A stretch of DNA of 39,231 bases from an uncultured Eubacteriales bacterium (GTDB taxonomy: Bacteria > Bacillota > Clostridia > Oscillospirales > Oscillospiraceae): positions 1 to 39,231 of the forward strand of contig ONCN01000023.1 of assembly GCA_900316335.1 (NCBI GenBank). Direction: 5' to 3'. This document shows positions 26,868-34,249 of this stretch, one piece after another. Within the stretch, counting starts at the first letter, position 1. Every line of letters starts with the position of its first letter. The notes under the pieces were generated by a model. It had not been told where the DNA came from, searched no databases, and saw only the letters and a program-made list of their open reading frames with translations. A program made the translations under genes and the position numbers.

Positions 26868-28421
26868 TTAGTTGGACTGCTTGGCGTCGGCCTTGGCCAT
26901 AAGCTTGGCCGACAGCTCCTTTCTTGACAGATACCACAAAGCCACCAGCACCATGGCCATATACACCGAGGCATTGTTGCGCCGCAGAACCGATGCCGTG
27001 AAGTAGGCGTGGGCCAGACAGCAGCAGTAGGCGATGGCAAAGCCCACCATGTCCAGCGTGAAATAGGTCTTGAAATCCCGGATCACGCGCCAAAGGGCCC
27101 GCAGGCCGAAGTAGAGCAAAAATGCGATCATCAGGATAAGGCCGACGATGCCTGTGAGGAAGTAGATGCCGTGGAAGTCGTTTTCCACGTCGTAGTTCTC
27201 GTAGCCGTCCTCCCAATAGTCGCGCTCGGCGTCGTAGAAGCCGGAGCGGATGAACTCCCGCATATCCAGCAGGTTCATGCCGAACAGCCGGTTCATCACC
27301 CCGGCGTCCTCCATCAGAAGGGTGCAGAAGGTGATCTTTTTGGTGCGCTGCGAGCCGAGGATGGCGGTGTTGAGCGTATAGTCATAGGCCTCAAGCACGC
27401 GGTCGAGCCCGAAGTGCTGCACCATGCCGAAAACGTAGCCCTTGTAGATCTTCTCCACCTTTTCCCGGGTGTTTTTGTCCAGCACGACGCGGGGCTTTTC
27501 TTCCTTGGTCTTGTGCCCGGCGGCCGGGGCCGGGACGGTGGTGATATGGATGTCCATCTGCGTGACCTCAGACTGGTTGCGGTTGTTGATCACCGCCACG
27601 GTATGCAGCCGCGCATTGGTCGGAGAATAGGGATAGGCGCTGACAAACAGCACCGTGACCAGCACAATGGCTGCCGTCTGCTTCCAGCGCTTGCGGTTTA
27701 CCAAAAGCAGGCAGACCGCAACGCCAACCCCCGCCACAATAAAGCTGAAGAATGCAAGGCGCGGCGCCAGGAAAAACAGCGGCGCCTCGGCCAGGGCCGT
27801 GATCAGCGCGATCGGCAGCAGCTTGTCGGGCCATCTTTGCAGCGCCCAGCAGATGGACACCGGAGCCAGGATGGCCAGGATGGCGCTTTGGCTGTTGGTC
27901 CAGAGGAACCAGCCCAGCACGCCGGTCTTGTCGTTGGCATAGGTGTGGGGATCGGTATGGGTAACGGTGGCAAGAAGCTGCACCAGCGCGATGATAACAA
28001 GCGTAAGGACCATGCCGAGCTTCATGCTCTCAAAGACCTTTTCATTGCGCCGCACAAAGGTGATAAAGCACAGGACCGTCATGGGCATAAAGTAGATCCG
28101 CACGAGGTTGACCAGATCTGTGATGGGCGAGATATACTCCCCCGGCTGGATCACGCAGGCGATCATGTGCAGGACCGTGAGCAGGCCCAAAACGCCCGCC
28201 GTGATAAAGTAATACCGCTTGCGGTCAGAGAGCAAAAAACCCAGCAGCACCGATCCGCCCAACAGCAGCATCCGCAGCGCCAGGGTAACGGCGTTGCTGA
28301 CCTTGAAATACTGCTGCCAGTAGCCCGCCACGTCCAGCAGCGGCTGGATCACGCAGAAAATCAGGACCATCGTGGGCAGCCATGCTCCGATTCGGTTATT
28401 GATCTTATCACAAAGCCTCAT
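26868..28421 (-). CDS. O-antigen ligase/polymerase-like membrane protein, first copy
   Basis: A 517-residue polytopic membrane protein paralogous to the next gene. QPLLDVAGYWQQYF, THTDPHTYANDKTGVLGWFLW, VENDFHGIYFLTGIVGL and SVLRRNNASVYMAMVLVALWY match at equivalent positions. The outer loop differs and carries a Pro/Ala/Lys-rich insert near residues 320-340. It is the first gene of the surface-polymer operon, 60 bases after the promoter -10 box. ATG 28421 is chosen with an AGAGAG-type RBS; an upstream extension would begin almost at the transcript start. One paralogue may act as polymerase and the other as ligase. Confidence 0.85.
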   Translation of the reverse strand: MRLCDKINNRIGAWLPTMVLIFCVIQPLLDVAGYWQQYFKVSNAVTLALRMLLLGGSVLLGFLLSDRKRYYFITAGVLGLLTVLHMIACVIQPGEYISPITDLVNLVRIYFMPMTVLCFITFVRRNEKVFESMKLGMVLTLVIIALVQLLATVTHTDPHTYANDKTGVLGWFLWTNSQSAILAILAPVSICWALQRWPDKLLPIALITALAEAPLFFLAPRLAFFSFIVAGVGVAVCLLLVNRKRWKQTAAIVLVTVLFVSAYPYSPTNARLHTVAVINNRNQSEVTQMDIHITTVPAPAAGHKTKEEKPRVVLDKNTREKVEKIYKGYVFGMVQHFGLDRVLEAYDYTLNTAILGSQRTKKITFCTLLMEDAGVMNRLFGMNLLDMREFIRSGFYDAERDYWEDGYENYDVENDFHGIYFLTGIVGLILMIAFLLYFGLRALWRVIRDFKTYFTLDMVGFAIAYCCCLAHAYFTASVLRRNNASVYMAMVLVALWYLSRKELSAKLMAKADAKQSN

Positions 28422-28480
28422 AAGCAATACTCTCTCTTTCGTTTGGAATAAAGCAAAGCGCAGACTCTCCCTTTTAGAAC

Positions 28481-28509
28481 AGTATATCATAGCGTCCCCG
28501 GTTTGTCCA
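28481..28509 (-). promoter_or_regulatory. Promoter of the surface glycopolymer operon
   Basis: Minus strand TGGACA (28509-28504), 17-base spacer, TATACT (28486-28481). The transcript start near 28474 gives a leader of about 53 nt. No strong terminator was seen between here and 17654, so one transcript could run through lepA-hemW. Confidence 0.8.
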
Positions 28510-28698
28510 GCATTAGTTTGACCGCGATCAGAAGCCCCGATGCCGCAAAGCGGCGCGCAGGCGCCGCAGCGAGGCCGAAATTCCCGTTTGAATCGCGCGG
28601 GAGCCTCGCGCCGGCCTTTCTGCGATCAGAAAGCACAGCGGGGCGAAAGCGCCGGACAGGGCGGAACAAAAAAATGAAAAAAATTTTTGATTTTTATG

Positions 28699-28727
28699 TT
28701 GACAAACGATATATGTCGTGGTATGAT
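28699..28727 (+). promoter_or_regulatory. Promoter of the padR-DUF2812 operon
   Basis: TTGACA (28699-28704), 17-base spacer, TATGAT (28722-28727). Confidence 0.85.
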
Positions 28728-28761
28728 ACAGTCGTAAGGCGACATAACAGGAGGCGACATA
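28712..28761 (+). promoter_or_regulatory. Probable PadR operator (TATGTCG / CGACATA repeats)
   Basis: TATGTCG at 28712-28718 lies within the spacer. Its complement CGACATA is at 28740-28746 and again at 28755-28761, the last between the AGGAGG RBS and the ATG. The inverted pair brackets the -10 box and start site. By analogy with autoregulated PadR genes this is a likely binding site. Confidence 0.65.
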
Positions 28762-28762
28762 A

Positions 28763-29074
28763 ATGAAAAAGAGTGAGCCCATGTCGGAGAGCTACTATTA
28801 TATCCTGCTCTGCCTGGCGAAGGGCGCAAACCACGGCTACGGGATCATGCAGATGACCGAGCGCTTGTCCGGCGGGGACGTAACCATCGGCTCGGGCACC
28901 ATGTACGGGGCCACAGGCAATATGATGAAAAAGGGCTGGATCCGGGAGATCATGTCCGACGAGCCGGGTCTGGAGCGCAGACGGCTCTACCAGCTCACCG
29001 ATGCCGGGCGTGAGGCCCTGCGCGCCGAGATCGCGCGGCTGCGCCGGATGCTGGACAACGCGGAAGGAGTGTAA
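28763..29074 (+). CDS. PadR-family transcriptional regulator
   Basis: A 103-residue winged-helix repressor of the short PadR subfamily. SESYYYILLCLAKGANHGYGIMQMTERLSGGDVTIGSGTMYGA is the classic PadR N-terminal domain. GWIREI...RRRLYQLTDAGREAL is the wing and following helix, and one dimerisation helix ends the chain. The RBS AGGAGG is 8 bases from ATG. It is followed after 3 bases by a DUF2812 membrane protein, a frequent pairing. It probably represses its own operon through the repeats around the promoter. Confidence 0.95.
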   Translation: MKKSEPMSESYYYILLCLAKGANHGYGIMQMTERLSGGDVTIGSGTMYGATGNMMKKGWIREIMSDEPGLERRRLYQLTDAGREALRAEIARLRRMLDNAEGV

Positions 29075-29077
29075 CCG

Positions 29078-29983
29078 ATGGGAAAACAGTATAAGCGTTC
29101 ATTCAAGGTGTATTCGGCCTGGAACTATCAGCGGGAGATTGAGGATCTCAACCGGGCCTCCGAGCAGGGCTGGCAGTTGGTCAGAGGCGGCTGCTTTCAC
29201 AGCGTGTTTGAGAAAAATCCGAACGTGCAGTACCGCTATCAGCTCGATTACCGCCGGATCGACAACATGGGCCGGTATATCGAGACCTTCCGGGAGCAGG
29301 GCTGGGAATATGTGAACTCGGTCTTCAACGGCTGGCACTATTTCCGCAAGCTCTATGACCCCACCCAGCCTGAGCAGGCCTATGAGATCTTCACAGACCG
29401 GGAGTCCATGGCGGAGATGAACAACCGCTGGGCAAACCTTGCCCTGGGCATCGGCATTGCGCTGGGCCTGTTTGCCCTGGTCAGTCTGGTGCAGTTGATC
29501 CGTATGCCAAATCTGCCGCGGCTGGTCCGGTTTTTGACCTTTGCGCTGGAAAGCGGCGTTCTGCTGCGCGGCGTCGGGATCATGAAAAACCCCAGTGCCA
29601 GCCGAAGCCGCAAGGGTGACAGCACGCTGGTTGCCGTCTTTTTCGCAGTGATCCTGCTCGGCGCAGCAGGCTACGTTCTGCTGACGCTGGCAAGGCCGCA
29701 TTTCAACACCGCGCAGTCGGCAGCAGAGATCACCGAGCCCGTCGCGGACAACCGCTGGGCATACTTCGAGGTTCCATATCCCGACAACTATTATCTGGAT
29801 CTGGACATGAGGGCCGAGCTGCCCATGACCTTCTCCGTGCTGGACGCAGACGGCCAGGCCGTTTACACCCAAACCGGCACCGAGTTCACCGGCAGCAACG
29901 TCCGGCTGCGGCTGCCCAAGGGCTCCTATTGTTTCTCCCTCACCTGTGACAGCGGCTTTTCGCTGAGCTGCGACCTGGATTGA
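29078..29983 (+). CDS. DUF2812 membrane protein with an extended C-terminal domain
   Basis: A 301-residue protein. The N-terminal half (about 1-110) is DUF2812: KVYSAWNYQREIEDLNRASEQGWQLV, QYRYQLDYR and TFREQGWEYVNSVFNGWHYFRK. Two membrane helices follow (about 118-143 and 188-211). The final ~85 residues look like a small beta-rich outer domain (YFEVPYPDNYYLDLDMR...GSYCFSLTCDSGFSLSCDLD). Family function is unknown; PadR-DUF2812 pairs are often linked to membrane stress or transporter control. The C-terminal domain is beyond the usual family core. A terminator follows. Confidence 0.85.
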   Translation: MGKQYKRSFKVYSAWNYQREIEDLNRASEQGWQLVRGGCFHSVFEKNPNVQYRYQLDYRRIDNMGRYIETFREQGWEYVNSVFNGWHYFRKLYDPTQPEQAYEIFTDRESMAEMNNRWANLALGIGIALGLFALVSLVQLIRMPNLPRLVRFLTFALESGVLLRGVGIMKNPSASRSRKGDSTLVAVFFAVILLGAAGYVLLTLARPHFNTAQSAAEITEPVADNRWAYFEVPYPDNYYLDLDMRAELPMTFSVLDADGQAVYTQTGTEFTGSNVRLRLPKGSYCFSLTCDSGFSLSCDLD

Positions 29984-29986
29984 CGG

Positions 29987-30031
29987 AAAACCGGCGTACG
30001 CGCGATCTTTTCTCGCGCGTGCGCCGGTTTT
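29987..30031. terminator. Terminator between the DUF2812 and HtrA genes
   Basis: A long stem (about 29987-30005 with 30013-30031) of AAAACCGGCG-type sequence with T-runs on both strands. It suits convergent termination. Confidence 0.9.
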
Positions 30032-30045
30032 TTGCGGGTATCCTG

Positions 30046-31725
30046 TCACGGCAGGGTGAAGCCGAAGGGGTTTTGGGGAACGGACTCGGTGGGCTCCGGC
30101 TCGGTTTGGGGCTCCTGCGCGGGCTGGTCGAGCTCGCGGGGGCGGGCGTCGAAGGTCAGCTCCAGCGTGAGATATTTGCCCGCGCGGAAGACGGTGACGG
30201 TGACGGTGTCGCCGGCCTTGTGGCCGTTCATGGCGGTGACAAGGCCCTCGTAGGAGGAGATCACGGTATCGTCCATGCCCACGATCACGTCTCCGGCCTG
30301 CAGGCCGGCCTTGTGGGCGCAGTAGCCCTCCACCACCTCGCTGAGGTACGCGCCTGCGGGCAGGTTCTGGCTCTGGACCGCGGCGGAATCGCCCACCTTG
30401 ACGCCGAGGTACGGCTTGGTGGTGACGTAGCCGTACTGCTGCAGATCGTCCAAAATCTCCATCACGTCCCCGATCGGCAGGGCAAAGCCCAGGCCCTCCA
30501 CGGTGGTGCCAGAGGAGGTGGAGCCGGAATACTTGGCTGTGACGATGCCCACCACGTTGCCCGCCATGTCAAAAAGCGGCCCGCCGGAGTTGCCGGCGTT
30601 GATGGTGGCGTCGATCTGCATCATGTTGATGGGGCTGCCGTCGGTGTTGATGGCCCGCTCCTTGGCGCTGACGTAGCCCACGGTGAGCGTGTAGGTCAGC
30701 TCGCCCAAGGGGTTGCCGATGGTGCAGACCTCCTCACCTACCATCAGATCATCCGACGAGCCAAACTGCACCGTGGGCAGATCCTCGGCCTCGATCTTGA
30801 GCAGGGCCACGTCGCAGGTGAGGTTTTCGTAGCCCACGACCCGGGCGGGATACTCGGTGCCGTCATAGAGCTGGACGGTCAGATTGTCGCCGCCCTTGAC
30901 CACATGGTAGTTTGTGAGGATATATCCGTCGTCGGAGATCACAAAGCCCGTGCCGGAGCTTGCGATCGACGAAGCCTGGCCCCAGACGTTGGTGGTGGTG
31001 CCCTCGCTGACGATGCCAACCACGGCGTTAACGTTGTTCTGGTAGATCTCGGCGGGGGCCTTGTACTCGCCGCTCTGGGCGCGCTTTACGCGCTGGGTGA
31101 TGTCGCCCGCGCCGCGGGTCTCCTCGGGCAAGGAGGCGGCAGGCTCCCGGTCCAGCATGGGGTTGTGGTCATAGGTCCTGGGGCCTGCAAGCAGATGGTA
31201 GCCGGCCGCGCCGCCTGCCGCGCCCAATACCAGGGCAAAGAGCAGGCCGAGAGTGATCCAGAGGCCGGTGTGCTTCTTTTTGGCCGGCTTTTGCGGCTTT
31301 GCAGGCTCCGGCGCGCTGGGCGGCGCGCTCGTCGTCCGCGGCTGGGCGCCGTAGAAGCTGGTCCGGCTGTCGGAGGGATCCACGTACATCCCGCCCGTCA
31401 CATAGCGCGGACCGCCCGGGCTGCCTGCGCCGTACCGGTCGAAGCCGTCGGTGTAAAAGGCGGGCCGGGGCGTCGGCTGCGCAGGCGCGGAGGCCCAGCT
31501 CTGGGCCGAGGCAGCCTGGCGGGCCGTTCTGGCGAAGAGCGCCTCCCCCTGGCGGGGGATTTGCGGCGCAAAGGCGTCGGCAGGCTCTGCCGGGGACGCT
31601 TCCATGCCGGCGTCCGGCGTCCGGAGCTGAGGCTCGGGCTCAGCGGGCTCGGGGTCTTGCGCAGCTTTGGGCGCCTCCGGGGGGACCGGGGCTGCGTCAA
31701 ACAGATCATCGTGCAGATATTCCAT
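30046..31725 (-). CDS. HtrA/DegP-like membrane-anchored serine protease with PDZ domain
   Basis: A 559-residue protein. Residues 1-150 are Pro/Ala/Glu-rich and probably disordered and cytoplasmic. One membrane helix lies at about 154-176. A trypsin-like protease has His274 (TNYHVV), Asp305 (CDVALLKI) and Ser380 (NAGNSGGPLF). A PDZ domain follows (about 440-530: PYLGVKVG...GLQAGDVIVGMDD). It should degrade misfolded proteins on the outer face of the membrane. ATG 31725 has AGGAGG 8 bases upstream. It follows an IclR regulator by 20 bases, probably in one operon. Confidence 0.93.
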   Translation of the reverse strand: MEYLHDDLFDAAPVPPEAPKAAQDPEPAEPEPQLRTPDAGMEASPAEPADAFAPQIPRQGEALFARTARQAASAQSWASAPAQPTPRPAFYTDGFDRYGAGSPGGPRYVTGGMYVDPSDSRTSFYGAQPRTTSAPPSAPEPAKPQKPAKKKHTGLWITLGLLFALVLGAAGGAAGYHLLAGPRTYDHNPMLDREPAASLPEETRGAGDITQRVKRAQSGEYKAPAEIYQNNVNAVVGIVSEGTTTNVWGQASSIASSGTGFVISDDGYILTNYHVVKGGDNLTVQLYDGTEYPARVVGYENLTCDVALLKIEAEDLPTVQFGSSDDLMVGEEVCTIGNPLGELTYTLTVGYVSAKERAINTDGSPINMMQIDATINAGNSGGPLFDMAGNVVGIVTAKYSGSTSSGTTVEGLGFALPIGDVMEILDDLQQYGYVTTKPYLGVKVGDSAAVQSQNLPAGAYLSEVVEGYCAHKAGLQAGDVIVGMDDTVISSYEGLVTAMNGHKAGDTVTVTVFRAGKYLTLELTFDARPRELDQPAQEPQTEPEPTESVPQNPFGFTLP

Positions 31726-31745
31726 CGTTTCACCCTCCTGCGGTG

Positions 31746-32540
31746 TTATGGTTTCAAGCCGCCCTGCCGCCAGCCAAGGGCGGCGGAGAGCTCTTTGGCC
31801 AGGCGGCAGGCGGCCTGGATGATGTCCTGAAAATCCAGCGAGGTCACACGGCCAAACAGCCCGACCACGCCGAAGGCATAGCACAGCCGCCCCGTCTGGT
31901 CATAGACCGGGGCTGCCACAGAGCGCAGGCCAACCTTATATTCGCCGTCTTCGAGCGCATAGCCCCTGGCGCGGGCCTCGGCAAGCTGCGCAAGCAGGCG
32001 GTCGGGGTCGGTGACGGTGTGGCGGGTGTAGGCGACCAGGCCGCCGTCGAGCACCCGGCGGATCTCCGATTCGGAGCAGCCCGAGAGCAGCAGCTTGCCC
32101 TGCGCCGTGGCGTGCAGCGGCAGGGGCGTGCCGGTTTCCACCGAGACCTGCAGGCCAGAGCCTGCGGCGGACACCGCCTTGTCAAAGGAGATGGCGTGGC
32201 GCTCGCTGCGCAGCGACAAAAACGCGCCGCCGCCGGTCTGGGCGGCCAGCTTTTCCAGATAGGGATGCGCCAGGGCGGTGATGTCCCAGGCCCCGGCCAC
32301 CGCACAGCCGTATTCATACAGGCGGATGCCGAGGCAATAGGTCCCGTCCGGGTTCTGGCCGATCATATCATACTCCCGCAGGGTGGAGAGCAGACCGTGG
32401 ACCGTGCTTTTCGGGTAGCCGCTGCGCTTTTGCAGCTCCTGCAGGGTCATGGGGCCCCGGTGGTCGAGCAGCAGGCCCAAAAGCTCCATGGCCTTGCCCA
32501 GCGCGCGCACGCTGCCCTTGGGCTCAATGGCCGGCGCCAT
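31746..32540 (-). CDS. IclR-family transcriptional regulator
   Basis: A 264-residue regulator. The N-terminal winged helix (about 8-70) includes MTLQELQKRSGYPKSTVHGLLSTL. The C-terminal effector domain carries the IclR signature with HATAQGKLLLSGCSESEI and DGEYKVGLRSVAAPVYDQTGRLCYAFGVVG. Such regulators sense small carbon metabolites, but the effector cannot be inferred. The promoter is at 32598-32570 with AGGAGGGG as RBS. It is divergent from the molybdate operon and upstream of htrA, so either could be a target. Confidence 0.94.
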   Translation of the reverse strand: MAPAIEPKGSVRALGKAMELLGLLLDHRGPMTLQELQKRSGYPKSTVHGLLSTLREYDMIGQNPDGTYCLGIRLYEYGCAVAGAWDITALAHPYLEKLAAQTGGGAFLSLRSERHAISFDKAVSAAGSGLQVSVETGTPLPLHATAQGKLLLSGCSESEIRRVLDGGLVAYTRHTVTDPDRLLAQLAEARARGYALEDGEYKVGLRSVAAPVYDQTGRLCYAFGVVGLFGRVTSLDFQDIIQAACRLAKELSAALGWRQGGLKP

Positions 32541-32569
32541 CGCAACCCCTCCTCTCGTGATTTGGTCCT

Positions 32570-32598
32570 ATTATACCCCGAATGCCCGGAAAACGCAA
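32570..32598 (-). promoter_or_regulatory. Promoter of the iclR-htrA unit
   Basis: Minus strand TTGCGT (32598-32593), 17-base spacer, perfect TATAAT (32575-32570). Confidence 0.85.
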
Positions 32599-32648
32599 GG
32601 ATTATTCTGCATTGCCGGATCACGATTTCACAATGCCGAATTGGTCGC

Positions 32649-32677
32649 TTGTGTTTTTTCTTTGCAGCGGTTATACT
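32649..32677 (+). promoter_or_regulatory. Promoter of the molybdenum operon
   Basis: TTGTGT (32649-32654), 17-base spacer, TATACT (32672-32677), giving a leader of about 57 nt. A second TTGTAT-17-TATGAT pair (32699-32727) would place the start site on the RBS and is less likely. Confidence 0.75.
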
Positions 32678-32688
32678 GAAAACAGTAT
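32673..32688 (+). promoter_or_regulatory. Perfect palindrome over the -10 box of the mod operon
   Basis: ATACTG-AAAA-CAGTAT is a perfect 6-4-6 inverted repeat covering the -10 hexamer and the predicted start site. This position suits a repressor responding to molybdate. No ModE gene is in the window, and the regulator is unknown. Confidence 0.55.
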
Positions 32689-32740
32689 CACGCACCCATT
32701 GTATTTTTTCCATTCGTCTGCTATGATAAAGGAGGTACCT

Positions 32741-33556
32741 ATGAAACGTTGGATTTCGCTGTTTCTCGTGCTCGCGCTTGTGTGCGCAGGGCTGTGCGGC
32801 TGCCAGGCAAAGAGCAAGGACGTGGAGCTGACGGTGTTTGCCGCCGCCTCTTTGACCGAAACGCTGACCGAGCTTGGCGAGCAGTATCACCAGGCGCACC
32901 CAGAGGTCACCATTCGCTTCAACTTTGACTCCTCCGGCACCTTGAAGACCCAGCTTCAGGAGGGGGCAGACTGCGATCTGTTCCTGTCGGCCGCCCAGAA
33001 GCAGATGAACCAGTTGGATATCACCTGCGACGAGGAGAAAAACCCCGACCGGCTGGATCTGATCGACCACGACACCCGCGTGGATCTGTTGGAAAACAAG
33101 GTCGCCCTGGTCGTGCCCGAGGGCAACCCGAAGGGGCTTGCCAGCTTTGACGACATGGCCCGGGCCCTGCAAGCGGGCGGCGTTTTGATGGCAATGGGCA
33201 ACGCAGACGTCCCTGTGGGCCAGTACACCGAAAAGATCTTTGCTTACTACGGGCTGGATCAGGCCGCTCTGGAGGGCGCAGGTCTCATCTCCTACGGCTC
33301 CAACGTCAAGGAGGTCACAAGCCAGGTTGCCGAGGCCGCCGTGGACTTTGGCGTGGTCTACCAGACCGACGCGTTCTCCGCCGGGCTCACCGTGGCGGAC
33401 ACCGCCACAAAAGAGATGTGCGGCCAGGTGATCTACCCCGCCGCCGTGACGAAAACCAGCCAGAACGCCGAGGCTGCCCGCGACTTTTTGTCCTTCCTCT
33501 CCACCCCGGAGGCCGGGGAGGTCTTTGCCCGCGTGGGCTTTACGCCCCTGGGGTAA
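32741..33556 (+). CDS. modA: Molybdate ABC transporter substrate-binding lipoprotein ModA
   Basis: A 271-residue lipoprotein. A signal peptide with lipobox LCGC (Cys21 as lipid anchor) precedes a periplasmic-binding fold. LTVFAAASLTETLTEL, RFNFDSSGTLKTQLQEGADCDLFLSA and GNADVPVGQYTEKIF match ModA; the FAAASL serine and the SSGT segment contact the oxyanion. It captures molybdate (or tungstate) for ModBC. Start ATG 32741 has AAAGGAGG 6 bases upstream; the longer frame has no signal peptide. Confidence 0.95.
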   Translation: MKRWISLFLVLALVCAGLCGCQAKSKDVELTVFAAASLTETLTELGEQYHQAHPEVTIRFNFDSSGTLKTQLQEGADCDLFLSAAQKQMNQLDITCDEEKNPDRLDLIDHDTRVDLLENKVALVVPEGNPKGLASFDDMARALQAGGVLMAMGNADVPVGQYTEKIFAYYGLDQAALEGAGLISYGSNVKEVTSQVAEAAVDFGVVYQTDAFSAGLTVADTATKEMCGQVIYPAAVTKTSQNAEAARDFLSFLSTPEAGEVFARVGFTPLG

Positions 33557-33580
33557 TTACAAAGAAAGGGCCGGATCACG

Positions 33581-34249
33581 ATGGATCTGTTTCCTTTGTT
33601 CAACTCTCTGCGCATCGCCGCCGTCAGCGCGGTGGTGGTGTTCTTTGCCGGGATTTTCCTGGCCAATCTGATTGCCAAAGCCCCGCGACTCGTCAAGGGG
33701 CTTTTGGACGTTGTATTGACCCTGCCCCTGGTGCTGCCGCCCACGGTGGTCGGCTATCTGCTGCTGCTGATTTTGGGACCGAGGCGTCCGGTGGGGCTGG
33801 TGTTTCTCAGGTGGTTCGGGCTGAAGCTGACCATGCACTGGTGGTCGGCGGTGTTTGCGGTGTCGGTGGTGGTGTTCCCGCTGATGTACCGCACAGCCCG
33901 GGCCGCCTTTGAGCGCTTTGACGAGGATCTGGCCCAGGCCGGACGGACGCTGGGCCTGTCTGACACCTATATTTTTTGGCGTATCCGGATGCCTGCCTGC
34001 CGCCAGGGAATTCTGGCGGGCGTGGTGCTCTCGTTTGCGCGGGCCATCGGCGAATACGGCGCGACCTCGATGATCGCAGGCTACACCCCGGGCAAAACCG
34101 CAACCGTGGCGACGGAGGTCTACCAGCTCTGGCGTACGGGCAACGACCGACTGGCGGTGGTCTGGGTTTTGATCAATATTGCGATCTCCGCGGCGGTGCT
34201 GCTCACGGTGAACCTTCTGGAAAGGAGGGACCGCGATGCTGCGCGCTGA
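33581..34249 (+). CDS. modB: Molybdate ABC transporter permease ModB
   Basis: A 222-residue permease with five to six membrane helices. LTLPLVLPPTVVGYLLLLILG near residue 46 and the EAA-type coupling loop DEDLAQAGRTLGLSDTYIFWRIRMP (about 115-139) dock ModC. SFARAIGEYGATSMIAGYTPGKTATVATEVY is typical of ModB. It forms the channel for molybdate. The C-terminus overlaps modC by 14 bases, and AAAGGG-type RBS precedes the start. Confidence 0.96.
   Translation: MDLFPLFNSLRIAAVSAVVVFFAGIFLANLIAKAPRLVKGLLDVVLTLPLVLPPTVVGYLLLLILGPRRPVGLVFLRWFGLKLTMHWWSAVFAVSVVVFPLMYRTARAAFERFDEDLAQAGRTLGLSDTYIFWRIRMPACRQGILAGVVLSFARAIGEYGATSMIAGYTPGKTATVATEVYQLWRTGNDRLAVVWVLINIAISAAVLLTVNLLERRDRDAAR

Noticed and set aside
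28510-28698. Small frames and GC-rich pairs between the surface operon and padR
   Set aside because: No consistent hairpin with a T-run and no recognisable protein; only a short GCGATCAGAA direct repeat was seen.
32699-32727. Second promoter TTGTAT-17-TATGAT before modA
   Set aside because: The transcript would start on the RBS, only a few bases before the ATG, so the upstream pair at 32649-32677 is preferred.
32541-32740. Molybdenum-cofactor riboswitch in the modA leader
   Set aside because: The predicted leader is only about 57 nt, too short for the known Moco motif, and no such fold was recognised.
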